Source: Paenirhizobium cremeum
GTDB taxonomy: Bacteria > Pseudomonadota > Alphaproteobacteria > Rhizobiales > Rhizobiaceae
Length of the DNA: 64,000 bases
Reading direction: 5' to 3'
Assembly (NCBI RefSeq): GCF_022884085.1
Contig: NZ_JAGGCS010000001.1
Coordinates: 615,252 to 679,251 of the forward strand
Under the pieces are notes generated by a model. That model was not told where the DNA came from, did not search any database, and worked only from the letters and a program-made list of their open reading frames with translations. The position numbers and the translations under genes are program-made. This document shows positions 55,135-64,000 of this stretch, in pieces (the stretch's first letter is position 1; each line of letters opens with the position of its first letter).

Positions 55135-56175
55135 ATGTTTCGTCCGGCCGCCATCCTTTCCTTCGCCCTTTTCCTGCCTCTGCCGTCAATGGCGGAGCCG
55201 ATGCGGGAGGCCGGCCAGACACCGCCGACGCCGGCGGAAGAACAGGTGAAACCTGCCCCGGAAAAGCCGAAACAGCTGTTGCTGATTTCCTTCGACGGCG
55301 CGCATGACAATGCGCTGTGGACGAAGAGCCGCGATATCGCGCGCCGTGCCGCCAACGCCCACTTCACCTATTTCCTCTCCTGCACCACGCTCATTCCGCG
55401 CTCCGCCTCCAAGGGCTACCAGGCGCCGGGCCAGAAGGCCGGGCGTTCCAATGTCGGTTTCGCGCCGACCGTGGAAGATGTAAGGACCCGGCTCGACAAT
55501 CTGTGGAGCGCCCATCTCGAGGGCCACGAGATCGCCAGCCATGCCTGCGGCCATTTCGATGGCAAGGACTGGTCGAAGGCCGACTGGCTTGCGGAATTTG
55601 CGACCTTCCGTACGACGCTCACCAATGCCTGGAAGGCGAACGGTCTTGCAGACAAGGAACCGGAAGGCTGGCAGAACTTCGCCGATCACGGGATCAGGGG
55701 CTTCCGCGCGCCCTATCTCTCGGCGCCCGAAAGCCTTGTCGAGGCGGAAAAGACCTATGGCTTCGCCTTCGACGCAAGCCTCGTGACCAAGGGACCGGCA
55801 TTGCCGCAGCATGATGGCGCGATCACCCGATTCGGCCTGCCGCTGATCCCCGAAGGGCCACAGGGCCGCCGCATCATCGGCATGGATTACAATCTCTTCG
55901 TCCGCCATTCGGCGGGCCTCGACAACCCGTCCCGCTCGCAGGAGTTCGAGGAGCGCACCTATTCAGCCTTCAAGGCCGCCTTCGAGGCCCAATATGATGG
56001 CGAGCGCATCCCCGTTCAGTTCGGTTTCCATTTCGTCGAAATGAACGACGGCGCCTACTGGCGCGCCATGGAACGGCTGGTCACCGACGTCTGCCAGCGA
56101 CCGGACGTCGCCTGCGTCAGCTATTCGGAAGCGATGGATATCCTGGCAAAGCGGCAGCCGCCTCCCCGTTCCTGA
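55135..56175 (+). CDS. Polysaccharide deacetylase family protein, secreted
   Basis: 346 residues with a signal peptide (LFLPLPSMAE) and a Pro-rich spacer, then a NodB-fold domain. The metal-site motifs are visible but altered: motif 1 reads SFDGAHDN (D54) rather than the usual TFDDGP, motif 2 is SHACGH (H136, H140). FRAPYLSAPESLV and TYGFAFDASL are typical of the rest of the barrel. It may act on a cell-surface polysaccharide or peptidoglycan; catalysis is uncertain because of the unusual motif 1. ATG 55135 is used because it gives the signal peptide; the Shine-Dalgarno is weak. Confidence 0.82.
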   Translation: MFRPAAILSFALFLPLPSMAEPMREAGQTPPTPAEEQVKPAPEKPKQLLLISFDGAHDNALWTKSRDIARRAANAHFTYFLSCTTLIPRSASKGYQAPGQKAGRSNVGFAPTVEDVRTRLDNLWSAHLEGHEIASHACGHFDGKDWSKADWLAEFATFRTTLTNAWKANGLADKEPEGWQNFADHGIRGFRAPYLSAPESLVEAEKTYGFAFDASLVTKGPALPQHDGAITRFGLPLIPEGPQGRRIIGMDYNLFVRHSAGLDNPSRSQEFEERTYSAFKAAFEAQYDGERIPVQFGFHFVEMNDGAYWRAMERLVTDVCQRPDVACVSYSEAMDILAKRQPPPRS

Positions 56176-56547
56176 TATAGGACGGGGATAATTCCGGCCC
56201 CTTCCCGAAAAATTCACGCGCACCATCAATGGCTTGACGGAGACACCGCCCCTCCGGCGTCCCCGCTCGGCCGTGATCGCCTAGTCTTGTGAGGCCATCG
56301 GATGGGAAACCGGCTTCGCGAACCGGCGCACCAAGGATCATGAACCGGTTGCCGGTGGCGGTTGCGATTACGGTCCTTCGGAACCCCTCCGACGATAACC
56401 CGAAGACCGAGGCGAAGATCGCAGCCGGGCAGGCGGAACGCCTGATGCCAATACCCCGAGTTCAACCCCGCCTGCCCTCCTCCCGAAAAGAAACCGCGCC
56501 GGAGCGATCCGGCGCGGCCGAAGGTGCGGGTTCTACAAGGCGGATCG
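56176..56547. other. Intergenic region with bacA terminator
   Basis: 372 bases between the convergent deacetylase and bacA genes. The only clear structure is the bacA terminator at 56494-56517. No gene is supported. Confidence 0.5.
56485..56517 (-). terminator. Terminator of bacA
   Basis: CCGCGCCGGA pairs with TCCGGCGCGG (56494-56517) over 4 bases; on the minus strand the stem is followed by TTTCTTTTC. It lies 30 bases after the bacA stop. Confidence 0.85.
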
Positions 56548-57825
56548 TCAGTGCTTGTTCGCTTCGATCTCGCCGAACTGCTGTTCGCGCTCGAGATATT
56601 TCTGGTCGATTTCCGGCAGCGCCTCGTTGTCGATCGCAGCTTCGAACGTGCGCAGACGTTTGTAGATCGAAAGCAGTTCGACGATGGTCGGCCAGACGTT
56701 GACGAGATACTGGAACGAGTTCGACACCTGACCGAAGGCGGTCGCGATCTGCTGGTAGATACCATAGGTGATCTTCACCGCGACGATGGTCGGCACCAGC
56801 ATGAAGATCAGGAACAGCGCATCGGCCTGATTGTAGAACGACCGTGCGAGGTTGAAATAGGTGTAGTGGAAATAGAGCCGGAAATAGTTCCGCCGCACGT
56901 TGGTGAAAAGCTCGGCGACTGTCAGCGGCTGCGCCCGGTCGGCATGGTCCTCGCCATAGACGAGTTCCTTTCGGTATGCGGCCTCGACGCGCTGGTTGCG
57001 GAATTCGAGACCCGGAAGCCTGATGCCGACAACCGCCAAAAGCCCCGTACCGAAGACGGACCAGACGAGCGCCAGCCAGAACAGGCTGTGGGGAATCTGG
57101 CCGATGATCGGCAGATCGGTCACGTATTTCGACAGCACGAACAGGATCGGCAGGAAGGCGACGAGGTTCATCACCGCGTCGATCAGGCTGACGCCGAGCC
57201 CTTCGAAGGTGGTGGCGAAGCGCATGGTGTCTTCCTGCACGCGCTGGGACGCGCCTTCGATATGACGAACCTTCTGCCACTTCGACATATAGTAGTCGTT
57301 CATCGCGGTCCGCCAGCGGAATACATAGTGGCTGACGAAGAAACGCACCACGACGAATACGGCCACGTTCAGAAAGGCGATGCTCCAGAACGTAATCATC
57401 AGACTGTAGAAGTCCCACTCCGTGATACCGGGCTTGCCTGTCAATGCGTTCTGCAGGAGGTCGCCGAAGGGCCGGCGCCAGTTATTGAGCAGGACCGACA
57501 CCTGAACGTCGAAATAGGTGGTGAAGATGATGAAGTAGGAACCCCAGATCGCCCAGTGCCGCCACGGATGATCCTTGGCGTAATATTCCCAGAACAGGCC
57601 GAAGACAGCCGCCCACACCGCCGCGTAGAGGTAGAACCACAGGTAGTCGGCCGTGACGAAGAAGCTCAGGTTGATGATCGGCTCCGCATCTTCCGGCATC
57701 GGCTGGAAGCCGAGTGCCGCACCCATTTGTGCGCCCGCCAGATACCAGACGAGGATCGCGAGCAGGGTCCAGATGGCGAAGGAGGAGAAGAACAGTTTAG
57801 GCTTGGGAAAGAAGGACTGAAACAC
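56548..57825 (-). CDS. bacA: Peptide transporter BacA (SbmA/BacA family)
   Basis: 425 residues, about seven membrane segments, and the family start [22 protein letters not shown]. SbmA/BacA inner-membrane transporters import glycopeptide antibiotics, microcins and proline-rich peptides driven by the proton gradient. In legume symbionts BacA lets bacteroids survive plant nodule-specific cysteine-rich peptides. Segments such as [19 protein letters not shown] and [21 protein letters not shown] are diagnostic. A strong terminator follows; ATG 57825. Confidence 0.96.
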   Translation of the reverse strand: MFQSFFPKPKLFFSSFAIWTLLAILVWYLAGAQMGAALGFQPMPEDAEPIINLSFFVTADYLWFYLYAAVWAAVFGLFWEYYAKDHPWRHWAIWGSYFIIFTTYFDVQVSVLLNNWRRPFGDLLQNALTGKPGITEWDFYSLMITFWSIAFLNVAVFVVVRFFVSHYVFRWRTAMNDYYMSKWQKVRHIEGASQRVQEDTMRFATTFEGLGVSLIDAVMNLVAFLPILFVLSKYVTDLPIIGQIPHSLFWLALVWSVFGTGLLAVVGIRLPGLEFRNQRVEAAYRKELVYGEDHADRAQPLTVAELFTNVRRNYFRLYFHYTYFNLARSFYNQADALFLIFMLVPTIVAVKITYGIYQQIATAFGQVSNSFQYLVNVWPTIVELLSIYKRLRTFEAAIDNEALPEIDQKYLEREQQFGEIEANKH

Positions 57826-57959
57826 GGGGCGGGTGCTTTCTCGGCGTGAAACGGGAGGGCGTTTGAAACCCGGTCTGTCGCGCGAAATTAGGGCAGAACC
57901 AAGAACCCAGCAATGCCATTACCAAAATGTAACCGGATCGGTCGAAGCCAATTCACAGC

Positions 57960-59141
57960 TTAGCCGAGCCGGCGGTAGACCGGCAGGACGAACAGCACTG
58001 CCGCCAGAAGGGCGATGGCCGCGGCAACCGTCCCGGCACTGAAGCTCCCCGTCCATTCCGCAAGCTGTCCGGCGACCAGCGGCCCGAGGATCTGGCCGAC
58101 ACCGAAGGCGGCAGTCAGGAAAGCGAGCGCCCGGCGCTGGCTTGCCGGCGCAAGCTGGCGTCCGATCCGCAGCGCATAGGCTGTGTTAATCATGAACGTC
58201 GCGCCCAGCATCAGCCCGCCGACGATGGGGGCAAGCGGCGAAGGCAGCAGCACCGATCCCAGCACGCCGGCAGCCTCGATCAGCAGGCTCACGACATAGA
58301 CGCCCCGCAGGCCGATGCGGATCATCACCGGTCGCCAGGCAAACAGGGAAACCACCGCCGTGCAGCCCGCCAGGAACCAGGTCAGGAACTCGACCATCGG
58401 CCCGGCGTCGCTCATGCGCGCCATGGTGACGACGAAGGTGGCGGTCACCACGTAGCCGAAGCCGAACAGCCCGTAGGAAACGGTCAGCAGCACCAGCGGA
58501 AGCTTCCACACAAGCGCCGGTTCGGGACTGGGCTTTACCTCGAATTCGGGGGCCGGCGGCAGAAGCGCCAAGACGATCACGAGGGCGATGAAGCTGATGC
58601 CGGCACCTGCCAGCCAGTCCACCCGCCAGGAAGCGATCCCGAACGGTCCGAAAAATGCGACCAGCGCCACCGTCAGCGACGAGAGCGCGATGCCGAGCCC
58701 CACGCCGCCGAAGTGCGCCGATTGAACAGCCTCGCTGCCCGCCCGTGCCGCGTGACCGAGTACAACGGAGGTTATGAAGATCATCGCAAAAGCGCTTGCA
58801 AGTCCCGCGAGAAAGCGCAGGAGACAGAAGGCCCAGACCGTTTCGACGCCCGCCATGGCGGCCAGAAGCAGCGTGCTGACCGTCAGCGCGAAAAGCCCCG
58901 CGCCCCGTTCGCGCCCAGCCGCCCAGCCATGCCCGGCAAGGATCGCTCCGATGAGGTAACCGGCGAAATTCGCCGCCGCAATCAGCCCCGCCTCGCCGCT
59001 CGAGAGGCCGAGGTCGGTCACCATGCCCGGCAGGATCGGCGTGAAGGAAAAACGCCCGAAGCCCATGGCGGCGGCCATCGCCAGCGCCCCGGAAAGAGCC
59101 GTCTTGAAAAGATTGAAACCTTGGAAATTGCCGTTTGTCAT
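57960..59141 (-). CDS. YbfB/YjiJ family MFS transporter
   Basis: 393 residues with about twelve membrane segments. The GFGRFSFTPILPGM near the N-terminus, the SSGEAGLIAAANFAGYLIGAILAG pattern and RFLAGLASAFAMIF match the YbfB/YjiJ subgroup of the major facilitator superfamily, whose substrates are not well known. ATG 59141 starts at MTNGNF; the frame extends to 59183 without better evidence. Single gene. Confidence 0.88.
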   Translation of the reverse strand: MTNGNFQGFNLFKTALSGALAMAAAMGFGRFSFTPILPGMVTDLGLSSGEAGLIAAANFAGYLIGAILAGHGWAAGRERGAGLFALTVSTLLLAAMAGVETVWAFCLLRFLAGLASAFAMIFITSVVLGHAARAGSEAVQSAHFGGVGLGIALSSLTVALVAFFGPFGIASWRVDWLAGAGISFIALVIVLALLPPAPEFEVKPSPEPALVWKLPLVLLTVSYGLFGFGYVVTATFVVTMARMSDAGPMVEFLTWFLAGCTAVVSLFAWRPVMIRIGLRGVYVVSLLIEAAGVLGSVLLPSPLAPIVGGLMLGATFMINTAYALRIGRQLAPASQRRALAFLTAAFGVGQILGPLVAGQLAEWTGSFSAGTVAAAIALLAAVLFVLPVYRRLG

Positions 59142-59236
59142 ACGCGGCTTATCGCACCGCACCAAGGGCTCGACAAACCACAAATACTGATCGCCCGCTC
59201 AACGCAGCTTGATGGAAGGCAGGTAAAAGAGCCAAT

Positions 59237-59554
59237 TCAAGGCTCTTCCAGATCGAGGTCATCATCGAGCAGCACAGTTAGCGGTCGCTGATGTCCGTGT
59301 CGGATGGACAGAATGACCACGGTGGCAGCGCGCACTTCATAGTCGATCAGATAAGAACCCTGTACGAACCGGAAGACACCCGGCATCGGAAGCTCTTCGG
59401 AAACCCTGCCGAGTTTGGGGAAAGTCGAAAGATGCTCCTTCAACCGTCTCAGGTTTTCGACAAAATCGCGGGCTGCCTGTGGGTTGCGCGCTCGCAGATA
59501 GTCTGCCTCGGACTTGATATAATCACGCGCTCCGGGCGACAGAATGACCTTCAA
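59237..59554 (-). CDS. RelE/ParE family toxin
   Basis: 105 residues of the RelE/ParE fold: SPGARDYIKSEADYLRARNPQAARDFVENLRRLKEHLSTFPKLGRVSEELP and the C-terminal VFRFVQGSYLIDYEV...ILSIRHGHQRP, with the Arg/His in the last strand typical of ParE. ParE toxins bind DNA gyrase. Its start overlaps the antitoxin gene by 4 bases (ATGA). Type II toxin-antitoxin pair. Confidence 0.9.
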   Translation of the reverse strand: MKVILSPGARDYIKSEADYLRARNPQAARDFVENLRRLKEHLSTFPKLGRVSEELPMPGVFRFVQGSYLIDYEVRAATVVILSIRHGHQRPLTVLLDDDLDLEEP

Positions 59555-59814
59555 GCAGCGGCATCCTTGGCTGCGTTTTCTAGGTCCCGGATCACATCGT
59601 CTAAATCGACCCCGGCGCCTCCATCGACCTCGGCCCGGGCTTCGGCCAACTCAATGAGTTCTCGTCCTTCGTTTGCGAGATAGGATTTCAGGGCACGGAC
59701 AATGACCCAACTCCGGCTACGCTCGCAAATCCGCGCAACTTCCTCGACTTGCCCAAGCACATCGACGGGAAGACGCAAGGTGAGAGGATCGGAAAGATTG
59801 CCACCTTTATGCAT
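59551..59814 (-). CDS. CopG/RHH family antitoxin
   Basis: 87 residues: a ribbon-helix-helix N-terminal domain (SDPLTLRLPVDVLGQVEEVARICERSRSWVIVRALKSYLANE, in short) and a C-terminal acidic tail that should bind the toxin. GGAGG lies 6 bases before ATG 59814. Upstream, TTTGTA-A-TACAAA at 59826-59838 is a candidate autoregulatory operator. Confidence 0.88.
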   Translation of the reverse strand: MHKGGNLSDPLTLRLPVDVLGQVEEVARICERSRSWVIVRALKSYLANEGRELIELAEARAEVDGGAGVDLDDVIRDLENAAKDAAA

Positions 59815-59825
59815 TTTTTCCTCCA

Positions 59826-59838
59826 TTTGTAATACAAA
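59826..59838 (-). promoter_or_regulatory. Candidate operator of the toxin-antitoxin pair
   Basis: TTTGTA and TACAAA around a central A form a palindrome 12 bases before the antitoxin start, and just upstream of the map gene terminus. Confidence 0.55.
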
Positions 59839-59904
59839 ATAGCGCGTCCGACCACTGAGGTCAAACGCGCCGCAGGATTGGCAGCGGAGGTGAAGGGATG
59901 CGCC

Positions 59905-60654
59905 CTACTCCGCAAGCGTCAGGATGATCGGGCCGTTTCGGGTGACGACGACGGTATGCTCGAACTGCACCGTTGGGGCCTTGGGTTCGCTGTAGAGCGT
60001 CCAGGGATCGTCGCCGTCCTCGGCCCACAGGCCGCCGATGGAGAGGAACGGCTCGACGGTGAAGACCTGCCCCTCTTCCATGATGCGCGTCTCGTCCGGG
60101 TCCGGCCAGGTCGCCAATTCCTTCGGCTCCTCATGCAGCGAATGGCCGATGCCGTGGCTCGCAAGGTTCTGGATCAGCGTGTAGCGGTTCTTCTTCGCGA
60201 ATGTGCCGATGGCATTGCCGATATTGGCCATGGGCTGGCCGGTGCGCACCTGATTGAGCCCGACCCACATAGCCCGCTTGCCGTCGCGCACCAGCCGCTC
60301 GAGCTTCGGCGTCACCGGCGGCACGATGAAGGACGATCCGGTATCGCCGAAGAAGCCGCCCTTCTCGCCGGAAACGTCGATGTTGACGAGATCGCCGGCG
60401 AGGATCTTGCGATCCCCCGGAATACCGTGGGCGACTTCCTCGTTGACGCTGATGCAGGTGGCGCCCGGAAACTGGTAACAGAGTTCCGGCGCCGACCGTG
60501 CGCCGGCGTCTTCCAGCACCTTGCGGCCGATCTGGTCGAGTTCCCGCGTGGTGATCCCCGGCTCCAGCGCCGCTGCCATGGTCTTTACTGCCACCGCACA
60601 AATATGCCCGATCTCCTTGAGCCGGATCAGGTCGTCGTCACTGGATACAATCAT
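59905..60654 (-). CDS. map: Methionine aminopeptidase, type I
   Basis: 249 residues, usual for bacterial type I MetAP. It removes the initiator Met after deformylation. The two-metal site is spread over NIDVSGEKGGFFGDTGSSF (Asp pair), SHGIGHSLHEEP (His), FTVEPFLSIGG (Glu) and VQFEHTVVVT (Glu). N-terminal segment and CYQFPGATCISVNEEVAHGIP are also typical. ATG 60654. Confidence 0.95.
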   Translation of the reverse strand: MIVSSDDDLIRLKEIGHICAVAVKTMAAALEPGITTRELDQIGRKVLEDAGARSAPELCYQFPGATCISVNEEVAHGIPGDRKILAGDLVNIDVSGEKGGFFGDTGSSFIVPPVTPKLERLVRDGKRAMWVGLNQVRTGQPMANIGNAIGTFAKKNRYTLIQNLASHGIGHSLHEEPKELATWPDPDETRIMEEGQVFTVEPFLSIGGLWAEDGDDPWTLYSEPKAPTVQFEHTVVVTRNGPIILTLAE

Positions 60655-60708
60655 CGCTCGTCTTTCGGGCCGAAGGCCCTGTCTTGTCGCAAAGGGGATG
60701 CGGGGTGC

Positions 60709-61755
60709 TTACGCCCCCGCTTCCGACGGGGTCAATGCCTTTCGCACCAGAGGCGCGACTTTTGTGCCGTAAAGCTCGATGCCCCGCATGATGTCCCTGT
60801 GCGGCATGGGACCGATTGCCATCTGCAGCATGAAGCGGTCATTGCCGAAGATCTTGTGATTGGCGACGATCTTTTCCGCGACGGTCTCGGGATCGCCGAC
60901 GAAGAGAGCGCCCTCCGGCCCGCGCGACATGTCGAAATGGGCGCGGCTGGTCGGTCCCCAGCCCCGTTCGCGGCCGATTCGGTTCATCACAATCGCCTGC
61001 GGCTCGTAGAAGGTGTCGGCCGCCTTCTCGGTCGTGTCGGCAACGAAACCGTGCACGTTGATCGAACTCTTCAGCGTCTTCGGGTCGAGACCCGCCTTCG
61101 CCGCGCTCTGGCGGTAGAGATCGAAGAGCGGCGCGAAACGTCGGGGTTCGCCGCCGATGATGGCAAGCGCCAGCGGCAGGCCGAGATAGCCGGCCCGCGC
61201 CGCCGATTGCGGCGTGCCGCCAATGGCGATCCACAAAGGCAGCGGGTCCTGCAGCGGACGGGGATAGACGCCGCGCCCGGCAATCGGCTTGCGCGTCTCG
61301 CCTTCCCAGGTCACCATCTCGTTCTCGCGGATCTCTCCAAGCAGTTGCAGCTTTTCGGCAAACAGCAGGTCGTAATCCTCGAGGTCGTAGCCGAACAGCG
61401 GAAAGCTCTCGATGAAGGAACCTCGTCCCGCCATGATCTCGGCACGGCCGTTCGACAACAGGTCGACGGTAGCGAACTGCTGGAAGACGCGGACCGGATC
61501 GTCAGAGGAAAGCACGGTGACCGCGCTCGTCAGGCGGATGTTCTTCGTCTTGACCGCAGCGGCGGCAAGAATGGTGGACGGCGAAGACGCCATGTAGTCG
61601 GGACGGTGATGTTCGCCGAGACCGAAGACATCGAGCCCGACTTCGTCGGCAAGCTGGATCTCCTCCAGCAGGTCGTCGAGGCGACGCTTCGCTTCCGCGC
61701 CCTTGTTGGCGGCGTTCGGATCGACGTCCGCGAAGGTATAAAGTCCGAGTTCCAT
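60709..61755 (-). CDS. LLM class flavin-dependent oxidoreductase
   Basis: 348 residues in the bacterial luciferase-like TIM-barrel fold: [77 protein letters not shown] and [15 protein letters not shown] (in short). Members use FMNH2 from a partner reductase. The substrate is unknown; the next genes (map, bdhA) give no clue. ATG 61755 with GGGAGATCG upstream. Confidence 0.9.
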   Translation of the reverse strand: MELGLYTFADVDPNAANKGAEAKRRLDDLLEEIQLADEVGLDVFGLGEHHRPDYMASSPSTILAAAAVKTKNIRLTSAVTVLSSDDPVRVFQQFATVDLLSNGRAEIMAGRGSFIESFPLFGYDLEDYDLLFAEKLQLLGEIRENEMVTWEGETRKPIAGRGVYPRPLQDPLPLWIAIGGTPQSAARAGYLGLPLALAIIGGEPRRFAPLFDLYRQSAAKAGLDPKTLKSSINVHGFVADTTEKAADTFYEPQAIVMNRIGRERGWGPTSRAHFDMSRGPEGALFVGDPETVAEKIVANHKIFGNDRFMLQMAIGPMPHRDIMRGIELYGTKVAPLVRKALTPSEAGA

Positions 61756-61998
61756 GACGATCTCCCGTTGAAGTCACGACACAAATAGAGATCGGAACCG
61801 ACAAGGGCAAATCACCGGAAAGACAACACAGTGTTCGCTCTCAGGCGGGTGGACGTCCCCACCCATTGCAAAAAAGGCAACAGGCTCCCCTCCAGATACC
61901 CGCCAAATATCCGATTGCCAGCATGCGCGGTTTGCGCGTAACTTTTCACCGTCTTTTGCGGCGCAGCAGAACGCCGGCTTCATGTGGGAGAGGTAGAA

Positions 61999-62772
61999 AT
62001 GGGCAGAACAGTCGTCGTCACAGGCTCGACCAGCGGCATCGGCCTGGCAATCGCCAGGGGCTTTGCTGCGGCAGGCGACAATGTCGTCATCAACGGCTTC
62101 GGCAACGCCGCCGAGATCGAGGAAATCCGTCAGGGTCTCGAAGCGATGGGCGGCCGCGCCATCTATCACGGCGCCGACATGACGAAGCCCGCCGAGATCC
62201 GCGATCTGATGGCGACCGCCGCCCGCGAATTCGGCATGGTCGACGTGCTTGTCAACAATGCCGGCATCCAGCATGTCTCGCCGGTCGAGGATTTCCCGGA
62301 AGAAAAGTGGGACCGGATCATCGCGATCAACCTCAACAGCTCCTTCCACACCATTCGCGCCGCCGTTCCGGCGATGAAGGAAAGGCGTCATGGACGCATC
62401 ATCAACGTCGCGTCTGCCCACGGCCTGATCGCCTCGCCTTTCAAATCGGCCTATGTGGCAGCAAAACATGGTATCATGGGCCTCACGAAGAGCGTGGCGC
62501 TGGAGCTTGCCGAATTCGGCGTGACCGTGAACGCCATCTGCCCGGGCTACGTGCTGACGCCGCTGGTGGAAAAGCAGATCCCCGACACGGCGAAAGCCCG
62601 CGGCATCACGGAGGAACAGGTGAAATCCGAGGTCATGCTGAAATTCCAGCCGACCAAGGAATTCGTCGCAGTCGAGGAGGTCGCGGCCGTCGCGCTGTTC
62701 CTGGCAAGCGACGCGGCAAGGCAGATCACCGGCACGCACATCTCGATCGATGGCGGCTGGACGGCACAGTAA
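61999..62772 (+). CDS. bdhA: 3-hydroxybutyrate dehydrogenase
   Basis: 257 residues, classical short-chain dehydrogenase: TGSTSGIGLAIARG coenzyme motif (residues about 8-21), NNAGIQHVS, catalytic Ser in NVASAHG and Tyr-Lys in SAYVAAKHG. NNAGIQHVSPVEDFPEEKW and PGYVLTPLVEKQI match D-3-hydroxybutyrate dehydrogenases, which turn over PHB-derived hydroxybutyrate to acetoacetate. ATG 61999 is chosen (GAGAGG upstream) over the GTG at 61984. The xdhA gene begins 60 bases downstream. Confidence 0.93.
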   Translation: MGRTVVVTGSTSGIGLAIARGFAAAGDNVVINGFGNAAEIEEIRQGLEAMGGRAIYHGADMTKPAEIRDLMATAAREFGMVDVLVNNAGIQHVSPVEDFPEEKWDRIIAINLNSSFHTIRAAVPAMKERRHGRIINVASAHGLIASPFKSAYVAAKHGIMGLTKSVALELAEFGVTVNAICPGYVLTPLVEKQIPDTAKARGITEEQVKSEVMLKFQPTKEFVAVEEVAAVALFLASDAARQITGTHISIDGGWTAQ

Positions 62773-62832
62773 GACGGCGCGCAATACCTGAGGGAAGATC
62801 GGGGCGAATGCCCCGCAAGAAAAAGGCATTCA

Positions 62833-64000
62833 ATGACCGATAGCATCCGCTTCATCCTGAACGGCGAGGACATCGCCCTTTCGAGCTTCGAACCGACAGA
62901 GACGCTTCTCGATTTCCTGCGCCTCAAGCGTCGGTTGACCGGCACGAAGGAAGGATGCGCCGAGGGCGATTGCGGCGCCTGCACCGTACTCGTCGGACGT
63001 CTCGTCCATGGCAGGCTGACTTATGAGACTGTGAATGCCTGCATTCGCTTCCTCGGCTCGCTCAACGCCACCCATGTCGTGACCGTCGAGCATCTGGCCG
63101 CAGCCGACGGCCAGCTTCACCCCGTCCAGCAGGCCATGGTTGACTGTCACGGCTCGCAATGCGGCTTCTGCACGCCGGGCTTCGTCATGTCGCTCTACGG
63201 TCTGTGGCTGACCAATTCCAACCCGTCCCGCGCCGAAATCGAACGGGCGCTGCAGGGCAATCTCTGTCGCTGCACGGGTTACGAGCCGATCATCAAGGCG
63301 GCCGAACTTGTGTCGCGCACCCGGCCAAGCTCGCTCTTCGATCCGCTTGAGCGCGACCGCGCCAGCATCATGGCGCGCCTGTGGAACCTGCAGACTGCGG
63401 AGACGATCACCATCGTCAGGGACGACCGTCGCCTCATCGTGCCGGGTTCGGTCGCAGCGCTCGCTAATATCCTTGCGGAGGAACCCAAGGCGACCGTGGT
63501 TGCCGGCGCGACCGATGTCGGCCTCTGGGTGACCAAGCAGATGCGGTCGATCAACCCCGTGGTCTTCATCAATCATCTCGCGGACCTGCAGACCGTCTCC
63601 ATCGACGGCAAGGGTATCACGCTTGGCGCCGGCGTCAGCTACACGCAGGGCTTCGAGACGCTGCGCAAGGAAATCCCCGCCTTCGGCCGGCTGATCGAAC
63701 GCATCGGCGGCCAGCAGGTGCGCAACATGGGCACCATCGGCGGCAATATCGCCAACGGCTCGCCGATCGGCGACACGCCGCCCGCCCTGATCGCGCTGGG
63801 TGCGAAGGTCAGGCTTCGCTCCGCGGCCGGCAGCCGAGAACTGCCGCTCGAGGATTTCTTCATCGACTACGGCAAGCAGGACCGCCGCACCGGCGAATTC
63901 GTCGAGAGCATTTTCGTGCCCCGGCCGGAAGCCGACGCCCATTATGCGGTCTACAAGATCTCCAAGCGGCGCGACGAGGATATTTCCGCGCTTTGCGGCG
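62833..64000 (+). CDS. xdhA: Xanthine dehydrogenase small subunit XdhA (partial)
   Basis: 389 complete codons, cut at the right edge. N-terminal 2Fe-2S domain with C42, C47, C50 (GCAEGDCGACTVL), the second domain with CGFCTPGF and CRCTGY, then an FAD-binding domain (ATVVAGATDVGLW; NMGTIGGNIANGSP). This is the XdhA (iron-sulfur and FAD) subunit that works with a molybdenum subunit, probably xdhB, beyond the edge. It takes part in purine degradation, and with adenine deaminase (45013) suggests use of purines as nitrogen source. Separate start ATG 62833. Confidence 0.93.
   Translation, partial: MTDSIRFILNGEDIALSSFEPTETLLDFLRLKRRLTGTKEGCAEGDCGACTVLVGRLVHGRLTYETVNACIRFLGSLNATHVVTVEHLAAADGQLHPVQQAMVDCHGSQCGFCTPGFVMSLYGLWLTNSNPSRAEIERALQGNLCRCTGYEPIIKAAELVSRTRPSSLFDPLERDRASIMARLWNLQTAETITIVRDDRRLIVPGSVAALANILAEEPKATVVAGATDVGLWVTKQMRSINPVVFINHLADLQTVSIDGKGITLGAGVSYTQGFETLRKEIPAFGRLIERIGGQQVRNMGTIGGNIANGSPIGDTPPALIALGAKVRLRSAAGSRELPLEDFFIDYGKQDRRTGEFVESIFVPRPEADAHYAVYKISKRRDEDISALCG

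Noticed and set aside
1..64000. tRNA, rRNA, CRISPR arrays, IS elements, prophage
   Set aside because: No repeat-spacer pattern, no transposase or integrase frame and no cloverleaf-like sequence was noticed; short ncRNAs cannot be excluded by eye.

Overview
This is a 64 kb stretch of a GC-rich chromosome from an alphaproteobacterium, almost certainly Rhizobiaceae (Rhizobium/Agrobacterium/Ensifer/Shinella type). The evidence is a fused trpE-trpG gene preceded by a trpL leader peptide with three consecutive Trp codons, a rhizavidin-like biotin-binding protein, a ShmR-type haem receptor, a NolR-like ArsR regulator, a choXWV choline transporter, bacA, and intergenic palindromic repeats of the rhizobial type. 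No rRNA, tRNA, CRISPR array, insertion sequence or phage gene was seen. The window is mostly core and metabolic DNA with a few accessory spots.

Layout. 0-10 kb: FAD oxidoreductase (runs off the left edge), secreted rhizavidin-like protein, SelO, a lipoprotein, HupE/UreJ, QueF with a CDF metal transporter, a tyrosine phosphatase, and anthranilate synthase with its attenuator. 10-20 kb: extensin-like peptidase, haem receptor with two iron-responsive-type sites, formate-THF ligase, YqhA-like membrane protein, a secreted ClpP-fold protein, and PutA. 20-30 kb: PutR, a LuxR solo with a PAS protein, then a six-gene operon (22.3-29.7 kb, minus strand) of a coiled-coil protein, two proteins of unknown function, an AAA+ ATPase, a DUF2333 membrane protein and one strikingly AT-rich membrane protein. 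This operon is the best candidate here for an undescribed system.

30-42 kb: pseudoazurin and a c-type cytochrome (periplasmic electron carriers), HXXEE protein, choline ABC transporter, HugZ-like protein, NolR-like regulator, PhoX/DUF839 phosphatase, omega-transaminase, a composite palindromic repeat, ClbS/DfsB-like protein, and a branched-chain amino acid binding protein. 42-50 kb: DUF3095 protein, an exported alpha/beta hydrolase divergent from an OhrR-type regulator with two near-identical palindromic operators between them, adenine deaminase, an overlapping DUF4160/DUF2442 pair, an Atu4866-domain protein coupled to a 45-residue protein and divergent from an AraC regulator.

50-64 kb: GH13 alpha-glucosidase, a GT4 glycosyltransferase, Der GTPase with a YfgM-like protein, NnrU, polysaccharide deacetylase-like protein, BacA, an MFS exporter, a ParDE-like toxin-antitoxin pair, methionine aminopeptidase, a luciferase-like monooxygenase, 3-hydroxybutyrate dehydrogenase and the start of xanthine dehydrogenase (runs off the right edge). 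Much of the gene content serves uptake and catabolism of compounds available to plant-associated bacteria (proline, choline, methylated glycines, purines, hydroxybutyrate, haem), as expected for a soil or rhizosphere organism.
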